A stretch of DNA of 64,000 bases, from positions 186,001-250,000 of the forward strand of contig NZ_JABAIJ010000003.1 in NCBI RefSeq assembly GCF_012641435.1. The letters are read 5' to 3'. The DNA is from Rhizobium sp. P38BS-XIX. GTDB lineage: Bacteria > Pseudomonadota > Alphaproteobacteria > Rhizobiales > Rhizobiaceae. The notes beneath the pieces are model-generated. The model worked only from the letters and a program-made list of their open reading frames with translations. It had not been told where the DNA came from and made no database searches. The position numbers were made by a program, and so were the translations under genes. Below are positions 41,141 to 50,967 of this stretch, piece by piece (position 1 is the stretch's first letter; every line of letters begins with the position of its first letter).

Positions 41141-41143
41141 CAC

Positions 41144-41174
41144 CAATCGGCCGGCGGATAAGGCCGGCCGATTG
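41144..41174. terminator. Strong bidirectional terminator hairpin
   Basis: CAATCGGCCGGC (41144-41155) pairs perfectly over 12 bp with GCCGGCCGATTG (41163-41174) around a seven-base loop, in the 42-bp gap between the convergent FUSC gene and the mannonate-dehydratase gene. Confidence 0.8.
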
Positions 41175-41182
41175 TTCAGATA

Positions 41183-42385
41183 TTACCAGCTCCACATGGT
41201 GCCGTCGGTAAGCCTTGCAACGTCAAGATAGGCCTGTCGATAGGGGTATTTTTTCGCCGCCTTCTCGTCGATATCGACGCCGTGGCCGGGCTTTTCCCCG
41301 CTGTAGAGATAGCCGTCCTTCAGATGCCATTCGTGCGGAAAGACATTCTTCGCCTCGTCCGGATGGAAGGCATATTCCTGAATGCCGAAGTTCGGCACCC
41401 AGCGATCGAAATGTAGAGCCGCGCCCATTGTGATGGGCGACATGTCGGCTGCGCCATGGCAGGCGGTGCGAATGTGATAGAGCCCGGCAAGATCGGCGAT
41501 GCGCCGTACATGCGTGATGCCGCCGGCATGCAGTGGCGTCGTGCGGATATAGTCGATCAGCTGTTCCTGTATCAGCTGTCGGCAATCATGGATCGAGTTG
41601 AAAACTTCGCCGAGCGCCAGCGGCGTGGTCGAATGCTGGCGGATGAGGCGGAAGGATTCCTGGTTTTCGGCCGGAACGGCGTCTTCGAGCCAGAAGAGCT
41701 TGTGACGCTCTACCTCCTTCGCAAGCCCTGCTGCTTCCTGCGGCGTCAGGCGGTGGTGGACGTCGTGGAGGAGATGGAGCTCATAGCCGAAGCGATCGCG
41801 CAGATGATCGAGAAGCTTCGGCAGGAAGCGCAGATAGGTCGGCGTATCCCAGAGCGTTTCCCGCGGCTTGTCTTCGGCCTGGGCGAGCGAACCTACCTTT
41901 TCGACGCCGTAGGTTACCGGCAAGCCCGGAACGGCGCTTTGGACGCGAATTGCCTTCCAGCCTTGCTCCTTGAAAGCAGCGACCTTGTCGCCGGTCTCTT
42001 CGATCGTCTCGCCGTTGGCATGGGTATAGGTCAGCATGTGGGTGCGGCTTGCGCCGCCAAGCAACTGGTAAAGCGGCATGTTGGCCGCCTTTGCCTTGAT
42101 GTCCCACAGCGCGACGTCGACCGCGGCGATCGCGGCCATGGTGATCGGGCCGCGGCGCCAATAGGCGCCCTTGTAGAAATACTGCCAGATGTCCTCGATC
42201 TGCGACGCGTCGCGGCCAATGAGGCAGGGAACGAGATGATCCTGCAGGTAGGAGGCGACAGCCAGCTCGCGGCCGTTTACCGTGGCGTCGCCGATGCCGT
42301 AAATCCCTTCGTCTGTCTCGATCTTGAGCGTGACGAAGTTGCGTCCGGGCGAGCAGACGATGACCTTCGCATTTGTGATTTTCAT
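41183..42385 (-). CDS. Mannonate dehydratase-type enolase-superfamily enzyme
   Basis: The 400-aa member of the mandelate-racemase/enolase superfamily, ManD (RspA) group, has [46 protein letters not shown] (split), RVQSAVPGL, metal ligands in [17 protein letters not shown] and ALGEVFNS, and [17 protein letters not shown]. True ManD enzymes dehydrate D-mannonate to 2-keto-3-deoxygluconate, but close relatives act on D-gluconate or have very low activity, so the substrate is open. It follows the MFS permease by 30 bases and belongs to the sugar-acid module. AAAGGG precedes the start. Confidence 0.88.
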   Translation of the reverse strand: MKITNAKVIVCSPGRNFVTLKIETDEGIYGIGDATVNGRELAVASYLQDHLVPCLIGRDASQIEDIWQYFYKGAYWRRGPITMAAIAAVDVALWDIKAKAANMPLYQLLGGASRTHMLTYTHANGETIEETGDKVAAFKEQGWKAIRVQSAVPGLPVTYGVEKVGSLAQAEDKPRETLWDTPTYLRFLPKLLDHLRDRFGYELHLLHDVHHRLTPQEAAGLAKEVERHKLFWLEDAVPAENQESFRLIRQHSTTPLALGEVFNSIHDCRQLIQEQLIDYIRTTPLHAGGITHVRRIADLAGLYHIRTACHGAADMSPITMGAALHFDRWVPNFGIQEYAFHPDEAKNVFPHEWHLKDGYLYSGEKPGHGVDIDEKAAKKYPYRQAYLDVARLTDGTMWSW

Positions 42386-42415
42386 GGGAACCCTTTCGTG
42401 GTCTGAGGATCTAAA

Positions 42416-43729
42416 TCACGCTTTCGGATCGGCGATCTGCTCGATGCGGCCGAGGACGAAAACATAGGAGACGATGCCGATTGCAAGCATTGCGCCGGCC
42501 AGAAGAAAGGCGCGGCTGAAGGATTGCGTGGCGCCGACGATGAAGCCGGTGATGATCGGCGCTGCGATGCCGGTGACGCTATTGAGGAAGTTCATGATGC
42601 CGCCGACCGTCGCCGCGCCGCCCTTCGGCGCGATCAACGCGGGGATCGACCATCCGGCCGGTGCGGCAGCGGCAAGGCCGCTCAGCGAAATGGTAATCCA
42701 GAGAATCGCCCAATAAGGATCGGTGGTGAGCCCTGCACCGACGACGGCCAGACCCATCAACATGCCGAAGACGATGATCGTCTTGCGAACGCGGGATTCG
42801 TCATGACCCTTGCGGATGAGATGGTCGATCAGCCAGCCGCCGATCAAGAGATCCGAGATCGTGGCGAAGATCCAGGGGATCGTCGTAAAGCTTGCCGATT
42901 TCAGGATATCCATGTGCATCTCCTTGACCAGATAATCCGGCAGCCAGAAGATGAAGAGGGCGAAGGCGTAGCCATAGGCGGCAAAGCCGATCGAAAGGCC
43001 CCAGACCTTGCGATTGCGCAGGAGATAACCGAGCATGCCGACCGCGTTGGCGGCGGCTTCGCCTTCCTGTGCCGCACCGCCGGCCTTTATGTACGCCCGT
43101 TCCTCGTCCGAGAGGTTTTTGTCGGCGCTGGGATCGCGATAAAACAGCCAGAACATCGCAAAGAAGACGAAACTGATGGCTGCCGTCGCAAGGAAGCCGC
43201 CGCGCCAGCCGAAATGCAGCATTAGGAAGGCGACCAGCGGAATGGCGATGACGTTGGAGAATTTTGCTGCCGCATCAAAGAGCGCGGTTGCTAGGCCCCG
43301 TTCATGGCGCGGAAACCAGTAGCCGGTTGCCTTCGAATTGGCCGGGAAGCCTGGAGTTTCCGCTACGCCGAGAAGCATGCGGGAAAGAAAAAGCGTCTGC
43401 ATTCCCACCGAGAAGGCTGTGATGACGGAAGCAATGCCCCAGGAAAACGTGCTCCGCCGCATCACCCGGGAAATGCCGAAACGGTCGAGCAGCATACCGA
43501 CGGGAATTTGCAGGAAGCCGTAGGTCCAGCCGAAGGCGCTGAACAGGATGCCCATCTCGGCCGGTCCGATCTTGAAATCGTCCTGAATGAGCGGCGAGGC
43601 GACCGTGAGGTTCACCCGGTCGAAATAGTTGACGAGAACGCCGAGCGCGAGAAGAGCGCCGATCCACCAACGTCGGTTGGTGGATGGCCGTCGCATGGCT
43701 TCGGTTGATGATGCGTGGTCGATTGTCAT
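42416..43729 (-). CDS. MFS sugar-acid permease (anion:cation symporter group)
   Basis: The 437-aa transporter has 12 predicted helices; ATG 43729 follows GGGAGGAAATC. ALGVLVNYFDRVNLTVASPLI is the first-helix signature of the ACS family (galactonate, hexuronate and phthalate transporters). RFGISRVMRRSTFSWG is the MFS loop 2-3 motif region and FPRHERGLATALFDAAAKF the helix-4 region. Together with the dehydratase and the divergent GntR gene it forms a uronate/aldonate uptake and use unit. Confidence 0.9.
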   Translation of the reverse strand: MTIDHASSTEAMRRPSTNRRWWIGALLALGVLVNYFDRVNLTVASPLIQDDFKIGPAEMGILFSAFGWTYGFLQIPVGMLLDRFGISRVMRRSTFSWGIASVITAFSVGMQTLFLSRMLLGVAETPGFPANSKATGYWFPRHERGLATALFDAAAKFSNVIAIPLVAFLMLHFGWRGGFLATAAISFVFFAMFWLFYRDPSADKNLSDEERAYIKAGGAAQEGEAAANAVGMLGYLLRNRKVWGLSIGFAAYGYAFALFIFWLPDYLVKEMHMDILKSASFTTIPWIFATISDLLIGGWLIDHLIRKGHDESRVRKTIIVFGMLMGLAVVGAGLTTDPYWAILWITISLSGLAAAAPAGWSIPALIAPKGGAATVGGIMNFLNSVTGIAAPIITGFIVGATQSFSRAFLLAGAMLAIGIVSYVFVLGRIEQIADPKA

Positions 43730-43744
43730 GATTTCCTCCCTCAA

Positions 43745-43775
43745 TGAAATATCACGCTAGTAATCTGAAATTTCA
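43745..43775 (+). promoter_or_regulatory. Paired TGAAATWTCA boxes upstream of the GntR gene and MFS operon
   Basis: TGAAATATCA (43745-43754) and the perfect palindrome TGAAATTTCA (43766-43775) are 21 bases apart centre to centre, two helical turns. They lie in the 68-bp divergent gap between the MFS gene and gntR. This spacing on one helical face is a good candidate operator for the GntR protein. Confidence 0.55.
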
Positions 43776-43797
43776 CATGGGGCAATAATTTTGATAT

Positions 43798-44619
43798 ATG
43801 GAGCCGAATGTCAATGCCGGGCCTTGTGAATCGAGGATCGGCGGCAGTGGTGAATTCGAGCGGGAAAAGATCGACAGCGCGATGATGAAGAAGGAAAAAC
43901 AACCTCGAAGCCTGTCGGAGGAAGCCTATGATCGTCTTGAGAGCATGATCGTTTCCACCGAGCTCCTGCCCGGTGCTCGTTACACGATCCAACAGCTGCA
44001 ACAGCAATCCGGCCTTGGTCGCACGCCGGTTCATGATGCGGTCAAGCGTCTCTCGGCCAACCAACTTATCCATGTCAGCCCACGCTCGGGCCTGCGCATC
44101 GCACCGGTCAATCTGGCGCAGGAGCGGACGTTGCTGCCTCTGCGCATGGAAATGGAGGCGATTGCCTGTGGGCTGGCGAGCGAACGCGCGACGCCGCAGG
44201 ATCATAAGGTTCTGAGGACATTCATCACGGATCTCGAAGCGTCCAAGGCAGATCTCAGCCTCGAGCGCTTCAACGTCACGGACCGGCTATTGAACAGGGC
44301 AATCCTGACGGCTTCCGGCGAGCCGCTTCTGGCAAACACGCTTATTCCGCTGCAGACGCTCTACAGACGCACCGGCTGGATCTATCACACCTATCTCGGC
44401 CCCGGCGCTCCGATGGAGACGACTGTCGAGAACCATATTGTCTTGCTTCGACACATCGTCTCAGGAGACCGTGTTCGCACGGAGGCCTATGTGCGCGAGA
44501 TGATGGAGGATCTTGGCAATATGCTGCTGAAGGTGCGCCAATCGATCGATCCGGCAACACTCGATGTCAGCCTGGCTGATATGTCTGTCAGAACAGGCGT
44601 GGCCGGCCCGATCCATTGA
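43798..44619 (+). CDS. GntR-family (FCD-type) transcriptional regulator
   Basis: The protein has an N-terminal winged helix (LSEEAYDRLESMIVSTELLPG, then IQQLQQQSGLGRTPVHDAVKRLSANQLIHV) and a C-terminal FCD helical sensor domain (PLRMEMEAIACGLASERAT, VENHIVLLRHIVSGDRVRTEAYVREMM), which usually binds a sugar acid or dicarboxylate through a metal. The start is uncertain: ATG 43798 gives 273 aa, while ATG 43882 or 43885 would start nearer the conserved domain, and none has a clear Shine-Dalgarno. It is divergent from the permease/dehydratase genes, which it presumably controls. Confidence 0.88.
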   Translation: MEPNVNAGPCESRIGGSGEFEREKIDSAMMKKEKQPRSLSEEAYDRLESMIVSTELLPGARYTIQQLQQQSGLGRTPVHDAVKRLSANQLIHVSPRSGLRIAPVNLAQERTLLPLRMEMEAIACGLASERATPQDHKVLRTFITDLEASKADLSLERFNVTDRLLNRAILTASGEPLLANTLIPLQTLYRRTGWIYHTYLGPGAPMETTVENHIVLLRHIVSGDRVRTEAYVREMMEDLGNMLLKVRQSIDPATLDVSLADMSVRTGVAGPIH

Positions 44620-44631
44620 TCGAGCAGAAAT

Positions 44632-44651
44632 GCGCCGCCCTTGGACGGCGC
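44632..44651. terminator. Short GC hairpin between convergent genes
   Basis: GCGCCG (44632-44637) and CGGCGC (44646-44651) form a short stem between the GntR stop and the convergent ABC ATPase stop. It has no strong T-run. Confidence 0.45.
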
Positions 44652-44667
44652 TTCAAATCGCAGGATC

Positions 44668-45762
44668 TCAGGCGTGCTGTTCGGCCATGTTGCCGGTCAG
44701 TCGCTTGCCGGTCGCGTCAAAAAGGCAGATCCGTTCCGTCCGCGGTTGCAGCCATATCGTTTTCTCCGGCTGGATGCTCAGCCGGTCGTGGAAGACGGTC
44801 ACGATCGTCTGTTCGCCGACAGTCGCGGTCACGTGCGTTTCCGATCCGAGAGGCTCAACGACCACCACGCGGGCAGGAATGCCGACATTCTCCGGGGAGA
44901 GGCTGAAATATTCAGGACGGATGCCATAGACGCCCTCCACGCTCGAAAGCTTCGGAGCATTCTCGGGGAGAGGCAGTATGACGCCCTGATGGGTTCTAAA
45001 CACCGACTTGCCATCCACGCTTTCGAAACGGCCGGTCAGCAGATTCATGGCCGGAGAACCGATGAACGCGGCAACGAAGGTGCTTTGCGGATTGTCGTAG
45101 AGCTCAAGCGGCCGTCCGATCTGCTCAATGTGGCCGCCATTCATGACGACGATGCGATCGGCCATCGTCATTGCTTCCACCTGATCGTGGGTGACATAGA
45201 TGGTCGTCGTTGCCAGACGCCGGTGAAGGCTCTTGATCTCGGCGCGCATGGCGACGCGCAGCTTTGCATCGAGGTTGGATAGGGGCTCGTCGAACAGGAA
45301 GACCTGCGGGTTGCGGACGATCGAACGGCCCATGGCGACGCGCTGGCGCTGGCCGCCGGAGAGCTGGCGTGGATATCGCCCGAGGAGATCGGTGAGCCCC
45401 AGAATCTGTGCGGCGTGCGCCACGCGCTTCTGCTTTTCGTCCTTGGCGGCGCCGGCGAGTGTGAGCGAAAAAGCCATGTTCTCGGCTACCGTCATATGCG
45501 GATAGAGCGCATAATTCTGGAAGACCATGGATATATCGCGTTCCTTGGGTGGGAGATTGTTGACGACCCGTCCACCGATGCTGACCGTGCCGCCGGTGAT
45601 GTCCTCGAGGCCGGCGATCATTCGCAGCAGGGTCGATTTCCCGCAGCCCGACGGGCCCACGAGAACGACGAACTCGCCGTCGGCAATGTCGGCCGAGACG
45701 CCGTGGAGAACCTCCACTGCGCCATAGGCCTTGCGTGCCTTGTCTATGGTGACTGTCGCCAT
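44668..45762 (-). CDS. Sugar ABC importer ATPase (UgpC/MalK type)
   Basis: This 364-aa ATPase has Walker [10 protein letters not shown], signature [15 protein letters not shown], Walker [13 protein letters not shown] and switch [10 protein letters not shown], followed by the C-terminal MalK-like OB-fold (about 245-360; [16 protein letters not shown]). It energises the CUT1-type importer made by the genes at 47900-50946. Its start overlaps the stop of the ADP-ribosylglycohydrolase-family gene (TGATG). Confidence 0.93.
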   Translation of the reverse strand: MATVTIDKARKAYGAVEVLHGVSADIADGEFVVLVGPSGCGKSTLLRMIAGLEDITGGTVSIGGRVVNNLPPKERDISMVFQNYALYPHMTVAENMAFSLTLAGAAKDEKQKRVAHAAQILGLTDLLGRYPRQLSGGQRQRVAMGRSIVRNPQVFLFDEPLSNLDAKLRVAMRAEIKSLHRRLATTTIYVTHDQVEAMTMADRIVVMNGGHIEQIGRPLELYDNPQSTFVAAFIGSPAMNLLTGRFESVDGKSVFRTHQGVILPLPENAPKLSSVEGVYGIRPEYFSLSPENVGIPARVVVVEPLGSETHVTATVGEQTIVTVFHDRLSIQPEKTIWLQPRTERICLFDATGKRLTGNMAEQHA

Positions 45763-47870
45763 CAGACGCCTCCGATCCGGATCTCGTTGGACGACAGGGC
45801 GCCTTCATGAACGAGCAGGCCGATGCCACCGTCGTGGAACGCATCTGCGGACGCGTCCTCTGCGGTGACCGAAATACCGTCGGCTTCGAAGGTGATACGC
45901 GGGCCTTCAGCTTTGACCTTCATAGAAATATGCTTGTCGAATTCGATGTTGAAGGCGGTTTCGGCGAGGACCTTGGTGTCCTCGTCGCGAACCCTGACAA
46001 TCTGCATCTTGCCGTCACGCGTGACACGGGCTCCGTAATAGCGGCGCAGACCCTGTGCACGGATGGCAAGCCCACCATAGTTGCCGAGATGGATCATTAC
46101 CTGGCCCGATGCCTGATAGTCGGTCCATTGGCGGGTGCCGTGAATGATGATGCCTTCGCCGCTGTTTTGCGAGATGCGAAAGGCGGCCGGGAAGCGCTTG
46201 GAGAAGAAGCTGGCGCCGTTCACCCAGGCCATGCGCCAGAAGTCGCCGTCACCGGCAGGACGCTTGAGTGTCAGTTTCGGTGCTCCGTCCCAGCGGAGAT
46301 AGTCGACGAGCAGCTGACCATCGGCGCGGCGGCCGGTACCGTTCACCGCGATGCCGATTTCGGCGATCGGCTGACCATCGGCTTCGGGAAGCGTCCATTC
46401 GAGGATGGCTTCCGCGCCTGGCTCGATGATGACCGGATCGGAGTCGATATCGCTCAACTGGTCGCGTTCGTCATAAACGCGGATGCGAAGACGAGCTTCG
46501 ATCGATCCACGGTTCTGCTGGCCGGCCTTGACGCGGGCCTTCACCTTCTGACCGGGATAGACGAGCGGCGTTGCCATCAGATCGTAGGTGCGCATGTCAA
46601 GCATTTCGCGTGGCGAGAAGGTCGGCGTTGTCACCACGGCACTCTGTGCCGGGCCAAGCGCTTCGTAATCGATTGTCAGCGCGCGCCCGCTCTCGAATTC
46701 GGTATTGCCGACGCGCACGCCGCTCGCTGAATCGAGGCCTGTCAGAGGACGGAACCCCTGCTGACTTCCTGGCAGAGAGAAATGAAATTGCGCACCGTTC
46801 TTCGGCGCGCCGAGCGACTGATGGCCGGCAAGCTGAAGGCCGAGATTGGTCAGGAAATAAGCCTGCCGCACGGCATCGTTGATGGAGTTGCCGCCATCAG
46901 CCGACGAGATCAGCATACGGTCGGCGATGGGGCTGCGGAAATCCGGGCCTTCGCCAAGCCCGTCGAGCCCGTTCATGATGCCGAGCAGGCAACCGACATT
47001 GCCTGCGTTGCAATCCGTATCCCAGCCGGACGTATTGACGATCATCTGCGCCTTCTGGAAATCGTGCGGCGCATAGAGAACGGTCATGATCATGAGGGCA
47101 TGGTTCGGTATGACATGGCAATTGCCGGGATATTTGTCGTAGCCGTAATTGTCCTGGATCTTCTGACGCGTATCGCGCCAATCGAGGTGCGCCTTGTGCC
47201 AGCTGCGAATATCGGCAATCAGCTTTGCGATGAGGCTGTCGCCGGGGATCGCCTTGAGGCCGGTGTCGATCAGATGATCGATATCGGATGCAACGAAAGC
47301 TTCCGCTTCCATCGCCGCCCACAACATGGCGGCATAGACGGATTCTCCGTCATGGCTGACTTTTCCGGCCTGTTCGGCAAGCTTGGCAGCCAGTTCGGGT
47401 TGGCCGGGAGCGACCATTGCCCATCCGTCGATGAAAATCTGTGCGCCGATCTGCTCGGCAACGCCTTGGCCGTTGGCGGCGATCGAGCCAGATTGCGGTG
47501 CGGCTACACCTTTCTTGAGGTTGAGCCACGCAGTGTGTTCGGTCGAGTTGCCGTTGCCGCCCCACCACAGGATCGAGCGTTCCTCAACGATGTAGTTGAG
47601 CCACGCCTTGCCGATTTCCTCGGCCGAGAGGTTCGGTTTGATGCCATAGTCTTCAAGCGCCCGGATGAACGTGAAGGTGCCGGCGACATCGTCATCGGTA
47701 ACGACGAGCGGCTGGTTCAGACGTTCATGCACGTAATATTCGATCGGACCCAGCTCTTCCATGATCTTCTGGTAGGTCCAACCCTCGAAAGGGCGACCGA
47801 GATAGACGCCGATGAGCTTGCCCAGGACGCCGGCATAGACGCGTTCGAGATAGTCGTTCGGAAGCTGCAT
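45762..47870 (-). CDS. ADP-ribosylglycohydrolase-family protein with C-terminal beta-sandwich extension
   Basis: The protein has 702 aa. Residues 1 to about 350 are an ADP-ribosylglycohydrolase (DraG-like) domain: [17 protein letters not shown], metal ligands in [10 protein letters not shown] (58-64) and [18 protein letters not shown]. This is much longer than plain DraG proteins of about 300 aa. Residues about 430-700 are beta-rich, with a jelly-roll-like stretch ([21 protein letters not shown]) and a final LamG/concanavalin-like part ([19 protein letters not shown] to [14 protein letters not shown]). It lies inside a sugar ABC operon between permease and ATPase, so it is more likely a glycoside- or riboside-cleaving enzyme than a reverser of protein ADP-ribosylation. 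No signal peptide is visible, so action is cytoplasmic. Confidence 0.85.
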   Translation of the reverse strand: MQLPNDYLERVYAGVLGKLIGVYLGRPFEGWTYQKIMEELGPIEYYVHERLNQPLVVTDDDVAGTFTFIRALEDYGIKPNLSAEEIGKAWLNYIVEERSILWWGGNGNSTEHTAWLNLKKGVAAPQSGSIAANGQGVAEQIGAQIFIDGWAMVAPGQPELAAKLAEQAGKVSHDGESVYAAMLWAAMEAEAFVASDIDHLIDTGLKAIPGDSLIAKLIADIRSWHKAHLDWRDTRQKIQDNYGYDKYPGNCHVIPNHALMIMTVLYAPHDFQKAQMIVNTSGWDTDCNAGNVGCLLGIMNGLDGLGEGPDFRSPIADRMLISSADGGNSINDAVRQAYFLTNLGLQLAGHQSLGAPKNGAQFHFSLPGSQQGFRPLTGLDSASGVRVGNTEFESGRALTIDYEALGPAQSAVVTTPTFSPREMLDMRTYDLMATPLVYPGQKVKARVKAGQQNRGSIEARLRIRVYDERDQLSDIDSDPVIIEPGAEAILEWTLPEADGQPIAEIGIAVNGTGRRADGQLLVDYLRWDGAPKLTLKRPAGDGDFWRMAWVNGASFFSKRFPAAFRISQNSGEGIIIHGTRQWTDYQASGQVMIHLGNYGGLAIRAQGLRRYYGARVTRDGKMQIVRVRDEDTKVLAETAFNIEFDKHISMKVKAEGPRITFEADGISVTAEDASADAFHDGGIGLLVHEGALSSNEIRIGGV

Positions 47871-47899
47871 TGCTCACTCCATTTAATCGATAAATTCGT

Positions 47900-48733
47900 T
47901 CAGCCTTTGACGGAGCCGCCGGCCATGCCTTCGATGAATCTTTTCTGCATGAAGACGAAAAGCGCGACGACGGGCACGACGATGATGAGGGCCGCGGCCA
48001 TGATTTCACCCCAGTCGGAGCTGTATTGGCCGGACAACAGGAAGAAGGCGATGACGGCAGTCATGTTCTCCTGTTTCTGCAGGAAGGTCGTGGCGATCAG
48101 GAACTCGTTCCACGAATTCAGCCCGATGATGAGCGCCACGGTCAGAATGCCCGGCGAGACGATCGGCAGCATCACCCGCCAGAAGACCTGCCAGTGCGTG
48201 GCGCCATCCACGATCGCGGCTTCCTCGAGCTCCTTCGGGACCGCAAGGAAATAGGTTCTGAGCAGCATCACAGCGAAGGGGCTGTAGAGTGCGGTATAAA
48301 TCAGCGCCACGCCGAAGATGTTGTTGATCAACCCGAGCTTCGCAAAGCCGAAATACAGCGGGAAGATATAAAGCTGGATCGGGGCCGTCGTCGTTGCGAG
48401 CAGATAAAAGGTGAAGATCTTCCAGCTTTTGATCTTGCGGCGCGCAATCACATAGGCTGTCAGCGACGACGTCGTGCAGACGAGCGCGATCGTCGTTCCC
48501 GATACGATCACGGAGTTGATGAAGGTCTTGGAGAACTTGGCGTGGTTCCAGGCGTTGACAAAGTTCTGCCAGCGGATCGGCTGCGGCAATCCCAGCGGAT
48601 TCTGCACGATCTGGGCGGCAGGTTTTAAGGAGTTCAGTACGAGAAGCGCGATCGGGAAGAGCGCGATGAAGGCGAAGATGCCGAGAAGAATATAGCAGAC
48701 CCAGAGGGTCAGGCGGCTTTCCACGAGTCTCAT
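47900..48733 (-). CDS. Sugar ABC importer permease (UgpE/MalG type)
   Basis: The 277-aa permease starts at ATG 48733 with an ATGA overlap to the upstream permease; a longer open frame is shadow. It has six hydrophobic helices and the EAA loop ELEEAAIVDGATHWQVFWRVMLPI, which docks to the ATPase. The N-terminal VCYILLGIFAFIALFPIALLVLNSLK pattern is typical of the MalG/UgpE side of CUT1 importers. Confidence 0.92.
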   Translation of the reverse strand: MRLVESRLTLWVCYILLGIFAFIALFPIALLVLNSLKPAAQIVQNPLGLPQPIRWQNFVNAWNHAKFSKTFINSVIVSGTTIALVCTTSSLTAYVIARRKIKSWKIFTFYLLATTTAPIQLYIFPLYFGFAKLGLINNIFGVALIYTALYSPFAVMLLRTYFLAVPKELEEAAIVDGATHWQVFWRVMLPIVSPGILTVALIIGLNSWNEFLIATTFLQKQENMTAVIAFFLLSGQYSSDWGEIMAAALIIVVPVVALFVFMQKRFIEGMAGGSVKG

Positions 48734-49575
48734 TGCTCGCCCTCCCTGGTCTGAATACGCACGTAGAAAAAGGTGCCCACCAGCCCGAACAGGCTGATGA
48801 CGAGCGCCGCGGCTGCAGCCTGTCCGACGTTCAGGTCGTAGAACGCCTTGCGATAGGCGAGCGTCGAAAGCAGTTCGCTCGAGAAAGCGGGGCCGCCTTG
48901 GGTGAGGATGTAAACGAAGTCGAAGGCAAGGAATGACCAGATGACGGTCATGATCATCATCAGCGTGATCGTCGGCCGGATACCAGGCAGCAGCACATAG
49001 CGCATCATCTGGAAATAGGTTGCGCCTTCGATGCGAGCGGCCTCGATCTGTTCCTGAGGCACCTGACGGAGCGCGGCGAAGAAGATGACGCAGAGAAAGC
49101 CCCACCAGTGCCAGAGGTCCACGGTTGCGACGCCGAAAAGCGAGATAGGCGGCTGCGTCAGCGGATTGGGGATCGGCAGCCCGTATTTCTTGAGAAGGCC
49201 GAAGACGCCAGTAACCGGGCTGTAGATCATCCCCTGCCAGATACGGGCCGTGATCGCGGTGGCGATGACGACGGGCAGGAAGTAGACGACCTGAAAGAAA
49301 TTGCTGCCGCGGCGCACGATAAGCAGCATCGAAGCGGCGAGCAGTCCCATCAGGATCGGCACCGTCAGGAAGACAACGGTCCATATGATGTTGTTGCCGA
49401 GCGCCAGCCAGAAGACGCGGTCATCGGCGAGGGCCCGGAAATTGTCGAGGCCCGCAAAGGTGGGCGAGGAAATGCCGTCCCAATTGCAGAAGGCGAGTAC
49501 CACCGTCAGCAAAGCAGGGATGAGGACGATGATGACGTTAATAATCATCGTCGGAACGAGATACAGTTTGTGCAT
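48730..49575 (-). CDS. Sugar ABC importer permease (UgpA/MalF type)
   Basis: The 281-aa permease has GGAGGACCAT before ATG 49575. It has six helices and the EAA loop EQIEAARIEGATYFQMMRYVLLPGIRP. It pairs with the next permease through coupled translation. It follows the binding-protein gene by 51 bases. Confidence 0.92.
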   Translation of the reverse strand: MHKLYLVPTMIINVIIVLIPALLTVVLAFCNWDGISSPTFAGLDNFRALADDRVFWLALGNNIIWTVVFLTVPILMGLLAASMLLIVRRGSNFFQVVYFLPVVIATAITARIWQGMIYSPVTGVFGLLKKYGLPIPNPLTQPPISLFGVATVDLWHWWGFLCVIFFAALRQVPQEQIEAARIEGATYFQMMRYVLLPGIRPTITLMMIMTVIWSFLAFDFVYILTQGGPAFSSELLSTLAYRKAFYDLNVGQAAAAALVISLFGLVGTFFYVRIQTREGEQ

Positions 49576-49626
49576 ATGGTCCTCCGTGCGAGGACGGCGC
49601 TTTCGGCGCCGCCCTGCGGCGGCTTG

Positions 49627-50946
49627 TCAGGTGCGTGGCGGCACGGCGGGCGCCTTGCCGGCGTCGCGTTCCTGCTTAAAGGTCTCGTCGAGTTTCTTCA
49701 GGAAGTCGGCGGATTTCGTTTTCTTGAGCCAGACCTCTTCCATGCCGCTGACCAGATAGGTGTCCGTGGCCGGAGGCAGGAAGGTCCAGGTCGTGTAGCC
49801 ATACTTGCCGGCAGAGACTGCGCCCGCCAGCTGCTTCATGGCATCCTCGTAGAGAGGCAGGACCTTATCGGAGAGTTTGACCTTGGAAAGATCGGCCAGG
49901 GGCAGGTTCCATTCGCCCTGCCAGACCGAGTTCATCTTGCTGTAGTAGTCGTCCGTAAACATGTAGTCGAGAACTGAAGCAGCGCCATCGGCATTGCCGG
50001 ACTTGGCGTTGATCGACAGCGTCGAGCCGATGCCGAGTGCGAAGATCGGATCGCCTTTCTCGCTCGGGAAGCCGACGAAGCCGGGCTCCGCGTTGTTCTG
50101 CGGGAAATAGGTCTGGACGTTGGTGAAGTTCCATGTGCCTGTCGGCGCCATGCCGGCCTGGCCGCTGGCGATCTGTGCAAAGGCCTGCTCGAGCGTCAGC
50201 GAGAAGTAATTATCGCCGAAATAGCCCTTGTCCCACCACTCGGCGAGCTTGTCTATCGAGTGGACAAAGGCCGGGTCGGTCCATGGAATGGCGCCCGTCA
50301 GCGCCTTGTAGACATTCTCCGGGCCAGCGATCGAGTTGAAGGCGATCGAAACGTAATGTTCGTTGGCCGGACGCCAATCAGCGTTGCCGGCGCCGAACGG
50401 GTTCAAGCCTTTTGCCTTCATCTCGTCGGCAAGCGCCTCGAAATCCGATATCGTCGTCGGAACCTTCCATTTGTTCTGGTCGAACAAGGTCTTGTTGTAG
50501 AAGAGCCCGAGCGTTTCGTAAGTCTTCGCCAAAGCGTAGAGCTTGCCGTTATAACGGCCGAGATCGCGGAAAAGCGGCAGTACTCGCTCGTTCCATCCGT
50601 ATTTCTTGGCGTAGTCATCCAGCGGCATGAGCTGGCCGGCTTGTGCCATTGCCGCCACGTAGCTCGGACCGGCCGTGAAAACGACATCGGGACCTGTGCC
50701 GGCCACCATCGCGATACGCAATTGCTTGTCGAGATCGGAGCCGCGAAAATCGATGCTCAGAAGCTCGTCGGGATGTGCTGCATTGAACGGGTCGATCAGG
50801 ATGTTCTTGAGGTTATCCTGGTTTTCCGGCGAGGCGGATTCATACCAGAAGGATATGGGCTTCTGGTCCGCTGCGAACGCGAAGCGGGACATGAGGGGTA
50901 GGGTGGCCAGGCCGATGCCTGCCTTCAAAACGGTACGTCTGCGCAT
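49627..50946 (-). CDS. Extracellular sugar-binding protein of ABC importer
   Basis: The 439-aa precursor of the SBP_bac_1 family has GGAGGAGACCC before ATG 50946. The signal peptide MRRRTVLKAGIGLATLPLM has paired arginines and could use Tat or Sec, with cleavage after RFAFA near residue 25. The mature region has ISFWYESASPENQDNLK, FNAAHPDELLSIDFRG and LALAKTYETLGLFYNKTLFDQNKW-like parts (LYALAKTYETLG). These are typical of oligosaccharide or glycoside binders. The ligand is unknown. Confidence 0.92.
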   Translation of the reverse strand: MRRRTVLKAGIGLATLPLMSRFAFAADQKPISFWYESASPENQDNLKNILIDPFNAAHPDELLSIDFRGSDLDKQLRIAMVAGTGPDVVFTAGPSYVAAMAQAGQLMPLDDYAKKYGWNERVLPLFRDLGRYNGKLYALAKTYETLGLFYNKTLFDQNKWKVPTTISDFEALADEMKAKGLNPFGAGNADWRPANEHYVSIAFNSIAGPENVYKALTGAIPWTDPAFVHSIDKLAEWWDKGYFGDNYFSLTLEQAFAQIASGQAGMAPTGTWNFTNVQTYFPQNNAEPGFVGFPSEKGDPIFALGIGSTLSINAKSGNADGAASVLDYMFTDDYYSKMNSVWQGEWNLPLADLSKVKLSDKVLPLYEDAMKQLAGAVSAGKYGYTTWTFLPPATDTYLVSGMEEVWLKKTKSADFLKKLDETFKQERDAGKAPAVPPRT

Positions 50947-50967
50947 GGGTCTCCTCCAATTTTGCTT

